Origin: Ianthella basta
Lineage: Eukaryota; Porifera; Demospongiae; Verongiida; Ianthellidae
Reading direction: 5' to 3'
DNA: 64,000 bases
Assembly (NCBI GenBank): GCA_964019415.1
Contig: CAXHTE010000003.1
Span: 23,875-87,874, forward strand
Made by a program: the position numbers and the translations under genes
Notes under the pieces: model-generated
Told to the model about the DNA's origin: nothing
The model's database searches: none
The model's input: the letters and a program-made list of their open reading frames with translations, nothing else
Shown here: positions 32,701 through 40,769 of the stretch, piece after piece
Layout: the number at the start of each line of letters is the position of its first letter
How positions within the stretch are numbered: position 1 is the first letter of the stretch

Positions 32701-35037
32701 GCTTGTTTCAGTGCTACACCAGGGCTGGGGAAGCAAGTTTTTGTCACTAAGGCAGTGCTGAAAATAACTATTCAGTTATGCTAGGACATATGTCCAAGCA
32801 AACTCAGTTATGGTCGGACACTCAGATATTATGGTCGGACGTTATATTTCAATAATTTATGAATGTGAGCACTCTTTAATAGTAATCTGCATATAAGTCT
32901 GTCAAGTAAACATGAGCAAGTGACAAGATACAGCAATACAATCAGCAATATATTTCAATAATTAATGGGGGCATATGAAGCGACCCCCTAGCCTGCAGCT
33001 CTTCCTTGCTCCTTTTTTAGCAGCAGCATTGCGTGCGCGTGCTGGTCCGACTGGGCATGGTCTTTGACGTTGCTTGCGTGAACTGAATCGGCACCGACGA
33101 TCCATCGTTCGCTGAAATTGCGTCCGCCCCTGATGCTCGCCTTAAACTTGCTGCAGACGGAGCACCTCAGTCGCTTGACAGCTTTCTTCCCGCATTCTGA
33201 GACTCTGTCGCAGTCGAGCCATGACACGGTTTGATACTCGCGATCTAATTCCGTGCGCCACTTCTTGAAGGTTTCGTAAGTGACAGCTCGCTTCTGTGCA
33301 GGTTCGCTCTCGATCGCTTTGCCAGGGCCCCTCTTCATCTTACCGCTAATACTCGATTCAGGCGCAAACAAAGGAACAATGGGTAAAACGTCTGCGAAAC
33401 GTTTTACACTTTGTTCCTCCGTTACAGATTAACAGTCTGCCATTTTGTGTTCGGTCAAAATGGCCGACCATTGCCTGAAATGTCCGCACCAATGGATTTT
33501 TGCGCGGAAATTGACCGATGACCGACCGTTATTTTCAGCACTGCTAAGGCTGGTGGATGAGAACGACTCCATTTTACAGACACGTGTCGAGTTGGACTAT
33601 TGTACAATAGTGATTTGACAGGGCTGTGTGTGGTTTCAGTTACTGTTGTGGACGTTCAGAATTTGTTATTGTCTGTCAGACAAGCTTAAGGGTTCCTTTC
33701 CTATTTCTGCTCTATTTTAAAGTTAAGCTTAGCCTAAAAGTGACTACGGCCACGACCATAGTGGCTGTAGTGCTTCCCCCGGCCCTGTACACTTCATGTC
33801 TAGCTGCCAGATACAACATGATCTGAGTGCCTCTCAGATCATGCACACATCACATGACTTCGAACCGTAGCCACTGCAACGGAGGAATTCGCACTTTTGG
33901 TGACAATTTAGCTATGTAAACAAATCTGGACATGTCCCACAAGCGTATGTGAAAATGTGAGGCCCACCCATGTACGTGTTTTGTATACAGTCAGTATATG
34001 GGCAAATATTGAGGGATTAAAGCAACTGTACGTTAATTGGTATGCACAGTGCCCTAACAATCTCCTCAATACACAGTATTGACAAATGAAGTGATAGTAC
34101 AACATATTTTACTTCAACAATTAATAACTGTGATATCACCCAGCAAAAACCAACAGCCAGTGTTACATCCAGCCTAACTAGCATCAACGTGCTGCCCAGA
34201 TGTTGTAGGCATTGTACACGTAAACTAAACATTAAGCATGCATTGAATGTAATAAGAGATGTGAACACAACATGGTACATAATGTCCACCTCCTCCTACA
34301 AGAGCTATTTCCTTTACCTCTCTTGAACTGCTCTGCCACCCTCTCCAGCTCATCTGCCCAGACCACTTGGTTGCTGTCACGCAGGAGCTTACAGAATTTC
34401 TGAAAGCTCTCATCATTTTTCCTTTGCAAAATCTCAATGACTCTATCTATCTGGGCACTGTTGTTAGGCAACTCTCTTACTGTCATTGCTTCATTTTGGC
34501 TCATAAATCCATCCGCTGCAATCTCTAGTTTACCAATCAGGCCTGTGTTCATTAAAACTTTGAGCTTTAGCTTTTCTCTCAAGAAGAGCAATGCGTCATT
34601 GTTCCATGAACTCAGTGGACACGTACCACCACCTGAGATGGTATACAGACAAAGGAAAAGAGGACAGAATCACTGACTGGCAGTCTAGCTGTAATTATGG
34701 TTTTCCACAACATACACTGGACAGTGCCTGCAAAGTGATACAAGTCTATGCATATGCATGCACCACATTACGTATAATTATATCCCATACTACAATAGTA
34801 CAATTGTTTACACATCATATTGCCAGATACTGTGCACAATTGCTGACCTGAAGGTGCCCTCTCATTACCTTGGGTAGGTCCAGGGTTGACCTCCACATCT
34901 CCTGCCTGGAGCAGCAGGCCACACAGAAGGACAGAAGGCATAACAGACACTGATTGAGCCAACACGTCTTTGACAAGGTGTGCAATGCATCTTAGCAGTG
35001 CAAGGAAGAAGCTGGGGGGTCTGAACTGTGCATCCAT
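20291..35037 (-). CDS. NLR-type gene: 2A leader - CARD - NACHT - LRR (whole locus, multi-exon)
   Basis: Twelve minus-strand exons can be joined without a phase conflict: 35037-34869, 34632-34318, 29785-28106, 27567-27499, 27446-27312, 27057-26933, 25892-25688, 25532-25399, 22513-22309, 22153-22020, 21124-21017 and 20513-20291. The last ends in phase 1 so at least one more exon follows; I could not fix the 3' end. The product is an NLR: a death-fold CARD for signalling, a STAND-class NACHT ATPase for nucleotide-dependent oligomerisation, and C-terminal leucine-rich repeats for sensing. These proteins act in the cytosol in innate immunity, and sponges have large NLR families. The 2A-like leader is unusual and is described separately. 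The introns are rich in transposons. Confidence 0.85.
20729..20788. repeat. (CA)n microsatellite
   Basis: About 29 uninterrupted CA dinucleotides within an intron of the NLR gene. Confidence 0.97.
21017..21124 (-). CDS. NLR exon 11: LRR exon
   Basis: Phase 0 at both ends; donor is a perfect GTAAGT. It encodes LEQTLAGMSRLEKLVLRMDG, a clear LRR pattern. Two acceptors keep the frame (first base 21,124 or 21,106); the upstream one gives 36 codons. It joins copy B exon 10 upstream and the exon at 20,513 downstream. Confidence 0.7.
21880..22870. repeat. segmental duplication unit B (about 0.96 kb)
   Basis: Matches 25,280-26,235 across both LRR exons, the intron between and flanking intron, down to landmarks such as AGCCGAGGAGTACATTGCAT and GTTTCCATGGTAA. 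A truncated third piece is at 23,597-23,700. Confidence 0.85.
22020..22513 (-). CDS. NLR exons 9-10: LRR exon pair, copy B
   Basis: Exon 9 (22513-22309) and exon 10 (22153-22020) have exactly the same lengths (205 and 134 bp), phases and splice sites as the pair at 25.4-25.9 kb and closely similar products (MNKLTLSDSAG, NKSLTEVNLSFNP; GSVQHLTLEGIPVDVFAKLL). Sequence identity continues through the introns and beyond, so this is a genomic duplication of an LRR-coding block. Both copies are open, so both probably contribute to the protein. Confidence 0.85.
23022..23379 (-). pseudogene. intronless small ORF with TATA box, split by a frameshift
   Basis: From the ATG at 23,379 a frame runs about 55 codons (MRIPVMKVWGEDEILEES..., then KRADRVIVRSVNVV). 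The plausible continuation is in the +1 frame from 23,222 (EEKGKEEVFAVVLAHG...; PFPTLKELKFKKMLPLLN) and ends at TAA. Each half looks protein-like (charged, patterned), and the overlap is A-rich (AAGAAGAAAAAGG). A TATATAAAG box lies about 50 bases before the ATG on the same strand. It sits within an NLR intron between the LRR duplicates. I do not recognise the protein. It could be a broken retrogene or an element-borne gene. Confidence 0.4.
24299..24561. repeat. large near-perfect palindrome (arms about 108 bp)
   Basis: 24,299-24,407 is nearly the exact reverse complement of 24,454-24,561, with a 46-base loop. The arms contain AAGGATGTAGGGATGGCA, a motif also found at the ends of the 0.65-kb and 0.25-kb repeats nearby. 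It is a foldback or MITE-type element in an NLR intron. Confidence 0.9.
24590..25250 (+). repeat. 0.65-kb dispersed repeat (copy 1), with GAA microsatellite
   Basis: Shares with 36,985-37,640 an ordered set of blocks: GCACGACCGC, AATGGTGT, TCTAACCTACAAA, TGTCAGAGAAGAAGAA, CAGGAGTAGTGCGA(A)CTTT, TTTGTATTACAGCATACAAA and a final CCATCCCTACATA. A GAA run lies at 25,028-25,062. Confidence 0.75.
25280..26235. repeat. segmental duplication unit A (about 0.96 kb)
   Basis: Partner of 21,880-22,870 in the same orientation. Intron and exon sequence are both similar, so the duplication is of DNA and not of a transcript. Confidence 0.85.
25399..25892 (-). CDS. NLR exons 7-8: LRR exon pair, copy A
   Basis: Exon 7 (25892-25688, 205 bp, phase 0 to 1) encodes MNKLTLSDGG and later NKSLTEVNLNFNP, two leucine-rich repeat starts. 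Exon 8 (25532-25399, 134 bp, phase 1 to 0) encodes GSVQHLTLEGVPVDVLTKLL and SEVKKLECQYI. The donor of exon 7 is set at GTAGGT because the paralogous copy lacks the other candidate. LRRs form the ligand-sensing solenoid of NLRs. Confidence 0.85.
26933..27567 (-). CDS. NLR exons 4-6: short linker exons after NACHT
   Basis: Three small exons join in phase. Exon 4 (27567-27499, 23 codons) encodes WRELEVALDRLVPLERE. Exon 5 (27446-27312, 45 codons) has CMTPWLDGVEA and several Trp. Exon 6 (27057-26933, phase 1 to 0) encodes FGKVYLRRPPLSTVVKLLCL. They have AG acceptors and GTGACA, GTGCTT and GTAAGC donors. The donor of exon 5 is weak, so that boundary is less sure. The region links the NACHT block to the LRRs; I do not recognise a named domain in it. 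Confidence 0.7.
28106..29785 (-). CDS. NLR exon 3: NACHT NTPase domain
   Basis: One 1,680-bp exon (560 codons, phase 1 to phase 1) with acceptor CTCTGCAG and donor GTGAGC. The Walker A motif is GAPGVGKST (exon residues about 100-108), Walker B LFILDGFDEL (about 179-188), sensor-1-like IITSR (about 216-220), and a late HLTVQEFLAA (about 413-422), which marks the end of the winged-helix region in NLRs. The first about 90 residues link to CARD. Both the double-acid character of Walker B (D-G-F-D-E) and the Lys of Walker A are intact, so ATP binding and hydrolysis are expected. The exon has no stop or frameshift, which argues for a working gene. The open frame runs on into the 3' intron to 28,095. 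Confidence 0.95.
30120..30291. mobile_element. 172-bp Tc1/mariner-type MITE (TA target duplication)
   Basis: Ends are CAGTGGGCTCTGATTTATC and its near-exact reverse complement, with TA dinucleotides at 30,118-30,119 and 30,292-30,293. CAGTG ends plus TA duplication fit the pogo/Tigger branch of Tc1/mariner. It is inserted into the satellite arm of the larger foldback element, so it is younger. Confidence 0.85.
31517..31699 (-). CDS. exon-like fragment with helix-turn-helix motif, inside the foldback element
   Basis: The minus-strand frame encodes GEVQFLLSKGFTKRTIAEIL and ends at a consensus donor GAA|GTGAGT. The L-L-S-K-G-F-x-x-x-x-I-A-E-I-L pattern resembles the N-terminal helix-turn-helix of transposase or integrase-like proteins of animal DNA elements, in which LGVS-R-x-T normally follows. 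No catalytic domain was found, so the host element looks non-autonomous or gutted. Confidence 0.4.
32070..32740. other. intronic, non-coding
   Basis: NLR intron between the foldback and hAT-like elements. Nothing recognised. Confidence 0.4.
32753..33543 (-). mobile_element. hAT-like TIR element, 791 bp, carrying a zinc-finger exon
   Basis: TIRs CAGTGCTGAAAATAAC are exact 16-bp inverted copies at 32,753-32,768 and 33,528-33,543. They are flanked by the direct repeat CTAAGG (32,747-32,752 and 33,544-33,549). CAGTGCTG termini resemble hAT ends, though hAT normally makes an 8-bp duplication and I see only 6 certain bases. The interior carries one open minus-strand frame. It lies in the big NLR intron. 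Confidence 0.8.
32988..33371 (-). CDS. N-terminal ZNF862-/hAT-type zinc-finger domain (truncated)
   Basis: 127 codons. Visible: a basic start (KMKRGPGK), FKKWRTELDREYQTVSWLDC, LRCSVCSKF, a GRNFSERWIVGADSVHASNV segment, and DHAQSDQHAHAM. The C-x2-C...H-x4-H arrangement (C-S-V-C; D-H-A-Q-S-D-Q-H) is the zinc-binding module at the N-terminus of ZNF862/C17orf113-like, hAT-derived proteins. It ends at TAG right after KKEQGRAAG with no splice donor, so the dimerisation and transposase part is missing. The TIRs just outside show it is element-borne. Confidence 0.7.
   Translation of the reverse strand: MFAPESSISGKMKRGPGKAIESEPAQKRAVTYETFKKWRTELDREYQTVSWLDCDRVSECGKKAVKRLRCSVCSKFKASIRGGRNFSERWIVGADSVHASNVKDHAQSDQHAHAMLLLKKEQGRAAG
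33550..34317. other. intronic, non-coding
   Basis: NLR intron between the hAT-like element and the CARD exon. Short open frames only, no repeat boundary seen. Confidence 0.4.
34318..34632 (-). CDS. NLR exon 2: CARD (death-fold) domain
   Basis: Acceptor ACCATCTCAG, donor GTAAAG; 315 bp, phase 1 to phase 1, exactly matching exon 1. It encodes about 100 helical residues with the CARD pattern: REKLKLKVLMNTGLIGKLE, then QIDRVIEILQRKNDESFQKF, then CKLLRDSNQVVWADELERVA. The R-x-x-Q-I-D-R-V-I-E-I-L / F-x-x-F-C-x-x-L signature separates CARD from Death and DED. CARDs recruit downstream adaptors or caspases by homotypic contacts. Placed directly after the 2A site, this would be the N-terminal domain of the skipped cytosolic product. 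Confidence 0.82.
34869..35037 (-). CDS. NLR exon 1: hydrophobic leader ending in a 2A-like motif
   Basis: From the ATG at 35,037 the exon encodes 56 codons: MDAQFRPPSFFLALLRC, an amphipathic middle, then VMPSVLLCGLLLQAGDVEVN followed by PGP, and a GTAATG donor in phase 1. D-V-E-V-N-P-G-P is the canonical 2A motif, at which ribosomes release the chain after Gly and restart at Pro. The motif lies at 34,876-34,899. The hydrophobic stretch before it is signal-peptide-like. 2A-like leaders are known at the N-termini of NLR-like proteins in sea urchin and sponge, where unskipped product can be routed to the secretory pathway. An in-frame ATG 13 codons upstream (35,076) is an alternative start; the downstream one is preceded by CCTTCCC and looks as good. 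Confidence 0.85.
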
Positions 35038-35136
35038 GGGAAGGTAAGGGAAATACCATTGGAGACACTGACACATGATAGAGAGGAGGTCGAAAGAGAT
35101 GGAGGAATGTGTTATAATAAAGAGGGCAAACTTCTC

Positions 35137-35390
35137 AAGCAAAGGTGTGTAAAAATGTTTCCTCCAAAAGCAAGGGCAGATGTAGGGATGGTGCAGTGGG
35201 TACCTGCAACGTATGGCAAAACCACCTGGCGGCAAAACTGTAGAAACAAGGAGGGGGGTGGTCCATGCAAAGAGGGGGCCAGCCAGTCCATGCAACAAGG
35301 AAGAGGGATGGTCCATGCAAAACCCAGGTCATTAACATGCGCTGACCTTGAATACATTTTCACCATCCCTACATCTGCCAACATTTTGCT
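35137..35390. mobile_element. MITE with GCAGATGTAGGGATGGTG ends (copy 1)
   Basis: About 254 bp. Internal inverted ends GCAGATGTAGGGATGGTG ... CACCATCCCTACATCTGCC. It matches 36,293-36,549 in inverted orientation, including the GTCCATGCAA tandem motif. It lies just upstream of the NLR start codon (100 bp) and could affect its promoter. Confidence 0.8.
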
Positions 35391-36292
35391 GTGCTTGTGG
35401 TCTTGCTACCATCCCATGTTTCTCCGCCTGTGTATTATAGTGCAATTGTAGTGTGCAATAACATGGGCTGCCACAGGAGACTATCTTACTGCATGCATAT
35501 GCCCATTCCAGCTATATATTTCCATGTAAATATATACCACCATGCTGCATGCATACATTCATGTACATGACTAAAGCATAAATGTGGAAAGCCTGAATAG
35601 ACAGACATTCCAGTCTGGTGTGCACCATGGCACATGTACAGCTGCATGCACTCTGTATGCTGTATAAGCCACTTGCAACCTGGATATAGGGAGTTGTAAC
35701 TTCACAAGTGTTGACAGTGAAATGTACAATGTTTGTGCTAGTCTACCCTGAAAAACAGTGTTGGATTCAAACCGCCATTGGTGGTTTCTCAGGGACTAAG
35801 GCGGTAAAGTAGTTGTTTGAAACCAGTGCTTGTCCCTGAGAATCTCCACTAGTGCCCCGAAACCACCACTGTTTTACAGTGTAGAGCCAAACAGAGAGGG
35901 CCTGAAAGTGGGTGCACCGGTTTGCAGGCAGCAATGTAGTGAAGAGCAATGGTAAGCAATGACATGTACTAGTAGCTGAGCTGGGTGGGTTTCCAGGGGC
36001 TCAAGGTGGAGCAAGATGCATAGATACATAAGTGATGAATCCAAAGAATATGGGTCCAGCAACTAGCTGATACATGGAAACACATAATGGATTGCATGGA
36101 AGAACAGGAGGGCCTAGATTCTAGAGCACAGCAAAGTAGATTGAGTAGCAGGCAATTTGCAAGGATAAACCTAATAGCTAGTGTACAGAGCACATGCAAC
36201 AAAGCAGAAAGATAGGAAAATTGTAAGGCTGTACTTGTTGTTGTAAAGGAGAAGCTGAGGAGCTGGAATGGGCACGCAGTAGTAGGAGGTGC

Positions 36293-36549
36293 AGCAAAAT
36301 GTTGGCAGATGTAGTGATGGTGAAAACGTATTCAAAGTCAGCGCATGTTAATAACCTGGGTTTTGCATGGACCGTCCCTCCTCCTTGTTGCATGGACCGG
36401 CTGGCCCCCCTCTTTGCATGGACTGCCCCTCCTCCTTGTTCTTATGGTTTTTCCGCCAGGTGGTTTTGCCATACCTTGAAGGTACCCACTGCACCATCCC
36501 TACATCTGCCCTTGTTTTTGGAGGAAACATTTTTACACACCCTTGTTTC
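36293..36549. mobile_element. MITE with GCAGATGTAGGGATGGTG ends (copy 2, inverted)
   Basis: Inverted partner of 35,137-35,390. One end carries GCAGATGTAGTGATGG (one mismatch), so its ends are slightly decayed. The two copies flank about 0.9 kb of unremarkable sequence and could also act as a composite. Confidence 0.8.
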
Positions 36550-36984
36550 TCTACTTTAATGGAATGCAAATTACACATGAGCTGGTCAACTTTTAAGGCT
36601 ACCAAACAACAGTGGCAACAAAGGGACGTTCTCTGAATCATGGCAGGGTGTGTAGCACAATGTGGGTTGTGTCTGGGTGGACAGCCTAGGATAGGCTGTG
36701 GCAAGTGGGGCAAAGATATAATTATTATAATTACCTATGTTTGGATAGGCTGAGAGTTCTATTAGTTGTGATGCAGGCTAAGGCGGCAGAACAGGAGGAT
36801 TAGGGGCTGTAGCCCCACAGAAATACTTGATCCAGAAAATCTTGTCCATAGGTCTAGCTGGCTTCCTCAACTAGCACCGCCTATAAACCCAATCTTCTTT
36901 CACAGTCAGGAGGGATATACTGGCTTTATGTAGCTATACAGCTGCCCACACTACAGGTGGTCGAGATGTATGGCCACTTCATAC

Positions 36985-37640
36985 AAGAGTGTTGTACCAT
37001 ATATACCTACACCCCTGATGTAGGTTGTGGAGTGGAACTGAAAGTGGCAGGTACTAAAGCGCCGGCCGGAAGCAAAGCGCAGTAATTGCCAATGGATGTC
37101 AACTGGCACGACCGCGGATAACCTTCGATAATGGCGCGCAAAGCTTGTTTTGTATTCACCTTGGAACAGTCATCTGACCAGGCTGTGGAAGAATTAATTC
37201 GAAACTGAAGAATTAGGCGAATCACGGTGGCCAAAACGTTGGTGACGTCAGTGTAAAATGGTGTCTTTCTTCCAGGAATGCCTTTCTAAGTTCTGGAAAC
37301 CTCCATTTGTGAACTTGCTCGTGGAGTCATCTAACCTACAAAAGGCACTTAACCGTCGAAAGCGATGTAGAACTTTGGGTAAATTATTCTCTTGCTCCCT
37401 ATCGTTTACCCACTACAGTTGACAGAGAAGAAGAAGACGAAGAATAATAAGATAAGACATGGAAAAAGGCGTCGGCACTTTCTTCACAATGGCACGCACG
37501 GGCGTGGAAGTAAGGATAGCTCTGTATACCGTACAGCATCCCTTCCTTGTAAGCAGTTTCTTGTGTTGGTTCTCACTACTATTCAGGAGTAGCGCAATTT
37601 CCGTTTGTATTACAGCATACAAACAACCACCACCATCCCT
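36985..37640 (+). repeat. 0.65-kb dispersed repeat (copy 2)
   Basis: Same block order as 24,590-25,250 and same orientation, ending in CACCATCCCTACATAG. The TAGACAGCACTACTGTGCTG motif follows immediately. Confidence 0.75.
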
Positions 37641-37809
37641 ACATAGACAGCACTACTGTGCTGTCTGATAACGCAGCACAAATACATTCAGGACTTTTGG
37701 CCGTATATATAGGCCTTCGTCAGCTGAAACATTGTTAGGAAAGTGTTACCCATGACACTGTGACAGCTGCAGGGTATGCAGAGCAGTGCGTGTGGTAGAG
37801 CTCACTTAC

Positions 37810-39451
37810 CCTAATGCGCATCACACAGGACCTCCGGATGACAAACGACACCACTAAATGACCATGTATCCTCCTTCCACTTTTGAACCCCCTCTTCAGC
37901 TTCAGTGAAGGAAACTTCACCAGCAGACTGTGAAGTTGCTTGGACACTGCTCGGCACTCATACCTGCAAATCATAAAGCGTACCCTTAAACCTGCCTTAC
38001 AATGCACAGACACATGTACAAAATGTTGAGTGAGTGCAGTTATACCAGGGCCCACCTGTTCACAATTGCCACACAGATAGTGAATGGACTGGGTACAAAG
38101 ATAAACTTGAAGACACGTTTCATTCGGCATGGAGAAGGGATGTCTCTCTCACCTATATGCATGTGACATTGAAGAAAGGTTTCATCAAACTGTACTACAC
38201 TTGCACCAACGATAGGGAATAGAATTCCATAGCATCCACCATGCATACCTGGTGATGAAGCTGCATTCTTGCCTCTTCTTCTAGCTGAGGAAGCGAGCAT
38301 TTCTTCATGGAGTAAAGATGATAGGCTTAGAAATACAACAAGGATGGCAAATGCCATTTGTCGAAGGAAAGTGTTGATCAGAATAGCCATCCTCCTTATC
38401 ATGGCGTTGAAGGCTGTGCAGCGCTTCATTGACAAGAGATGGGTTGGTCTCACATATACAGGAGTCATGGTCACCTGTACAGGAAGAGGACAATACAGTA
38501 ATACATACCACCTCCCGACACACAGTGGGCGTGTACATGCACAATTCAGGAATGCAGTATGATTAGAATAGCATGCTGAGTATTGGATCAATGAGTTCAC
38601 GACACAAACACGAAACGACTCCTAGCTGGTCGTGCTGTGACTATAATATTATACTGTCTAAAGCATGCAGAAAAGATGACAATACACTCCTCCTTACTGC
38701 ATCATGGAAGGGGCAGCTCAAAAAGTTGCCCATTCTTGAGGCAACTGTCATCCAATCTTCAAAGAGGCAGTGGAGGTGGTCATCATTCAGTTCAGTGTAA
38801 GTGCAGGCGTCATCCATCAGGTAACTACCCAGGTGAGGGTTGGACAGCTTGGACCAGATGGTGTCTGAGTACAGAATGTAGTATACATAGGTTTCTCAAC
38901 AGCAGTAGGTGTCTAGTAGTTATACACATTCATAATTAAATTTTTATATGAATCATTAAGGATAATTTGTACACAGCATGACACAACTTACACAGAAAAC
39001 ACTCTATCATCAACCCACCAACCTGACACTGGTGTCTTTACTCCTGATGATGGAGGAGTGATGAGTTGTGTTGAGATGCACACAGCCAACAGCAGGATTA
39101 GATACAGGAAGAACACACGTACTACTGTTCGCAAAAGGTGAGCAACATGTCCTGCCGCAATTCTCAGTCCTGCAATGCTTAAGATGCTTCGTGGATAAGT
39201 TGGGTGTTGAAGACACACTTGATCTCTATACCAATTGTGGGAGTGCCTCATGTTCTACCATGGGACAGAATGAGGGAATTGGTTGAGCAGTGCTTGCATG
39301 TTTGTACAACTAGAAGATAAGTGGTCAGTATAGGAATGATCCACCAGTAAAGTATGCAGTACAGGAATGAGATGAGCAGCACTCTTAGATGAGGGATGAC
39401 ATGTACTGAGTGACAATCACACTTCACAAAATTCACATGAACAGGTCCCAA
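37810..39451 (-). CDS. unidentified multi-pass membrane protein (six exons)
   Basis: Six minus-strand exons join with matching phases: 39451-39259 (0-1), 39217-39023 (1-1), 38864-38698 (1-0), 38474-38249 (0-1), 38194-38056 (1-2), 37963-37810 (2-0). All have AG acceptors and GT donors, including two strong GTAAG donors. Visible membrane spans: LRVLLISFLYCILYWWIIPI, VRVFFLYLILLLAVCIS, MAFAILVVFLSLSSLL and possibly FIFVPSPFTICVAIV. Between spans two and three is a Cys-containing loop (DDACTYTELNDDHLHCLFED; GNFLSCPF). The last exon is basic and probably cytoplasmic. I do not recognise the family. Neither the start nor the stop is identified. Confidence 0.7.
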
Positions 39452-39677
39452 CTGCTCAAGTGAGATGGTGGATCAGTTGTTGGCTAGCAAGATAAATAAG
39501 CTTGGTAAACACACTGTGTGATGGCTAGTGGTATATAGACCATGATGATTGGGAGTGTTTGGAGAAAGTGCTGTAAGTGTCCAAGTAGTAGCCATAACGT
39601 AGCCCCATACCAACTACAGGTCCATCTGATCACACTCATACATCAATCACTAGTGTGATTGTTCACGATACAAGACT

Positions 39678-39797
39678 AACATTGACACCAATCCTGGTGA
39701 TGAGACAATAGCAGTCTTGTCCCAGCACACTTCCAGCTGCCATTCTAGAAATGGTCCATAAAATGACCACCAGAAGTGGGTTAAGGATGAGAATAAC
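39678..39797 (-). CDS. possible further exon of the multi-pass membrane protein
   Basis: Acceptor CTCCTCTAG; one frame encodes VILILNPLLVVILWTISRMA, a membrane span, and could end at GGT|GTCAAT in phase 0, as the next exon needs. A second frame is also open, so the call is uncertain. Confidence 0.4.
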
Positions 39798-40769
39798 CTA
39801 GAGGAGGGTGGCTACATAGCTAATTCATACACATACAGACTGTATTACAGCAATATTCTGTACTGTAAGGTGACCCTCTCTTACTCGTTCGAGCTTGTAG
39901 GTACTCGCACACATTGCACACTGACGCTGAAACTAAATAAAATTCTGGCCCTCTTATACCCCTATGTTGCTGAGGCGGTAGACATTGGAGAAGGGGGGAC
40001 CATTTTCACGTAAAAGTGAAAATCGCAGGACACACAGGGGCTAGGTGTGCAAAACTGATCACCACTTCTTCAGGGCTGACACGTAAATAACTGCTAACTT
40101 ATTCCTTTCCTGGTCACTTGCAGCCATCGTGCAACATACTGCTTAGTAATATTCTTACACAGTGACGTCATAAATGGGCTGCACAATCAGATTCGTGGCC
40201 AACCTCATCTACGGCTACTGTGTAAGCTCTAATTATCGCGGGACTTTTTTTCGCAAATATGGTGAGGCAGTGAACACTCGCGAAAATATATTCTTGCAAA
40301 CATTTTGTGCTTTACACTTCCAGTATTTAAATACATGGCATAAGTTATCAATACAAATAGCTAACATGGTGACCATTCGTGAAATTAAAATAAAATCGCA
40401 AATTACCCTTCCAAGTGGTGATTTGTGAAAGTTTGTCTTTAGAGCTTACACAGTAACTGATCCATGCCGCAACACCAATTTTCAAAGAAAAATGGTGGTA
40501 CAGTACTTTCTAATCTAACTGCTAGTCTCGTACCCATCCCACATCAGCGGCCATTTTGACAAAGGTGCCTAGCTTCTCGCCTACACGGCTGTTTTGAGGT
40601 TGAAACTTAGTTTTCCCAAATTGTAACTGGGAACTGGGATTGGGATGGCCTACCGTTGGAACATTGGTTGTTTTTAGCCTTATTCCCGTCGAACGCAGCA
40701 GCAATCTCAAGTTTACATGCACTGACATACAACTGACACAAGGCAATCGTGCTGTAGTGATTGTAGCCT

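Noticed and set aside
38269..38562. Plus-strand 97-codon frame
   Set aside because: Antisense shadow of the membrane-protein exon at 38,474-38,249, which has proper splice sites.
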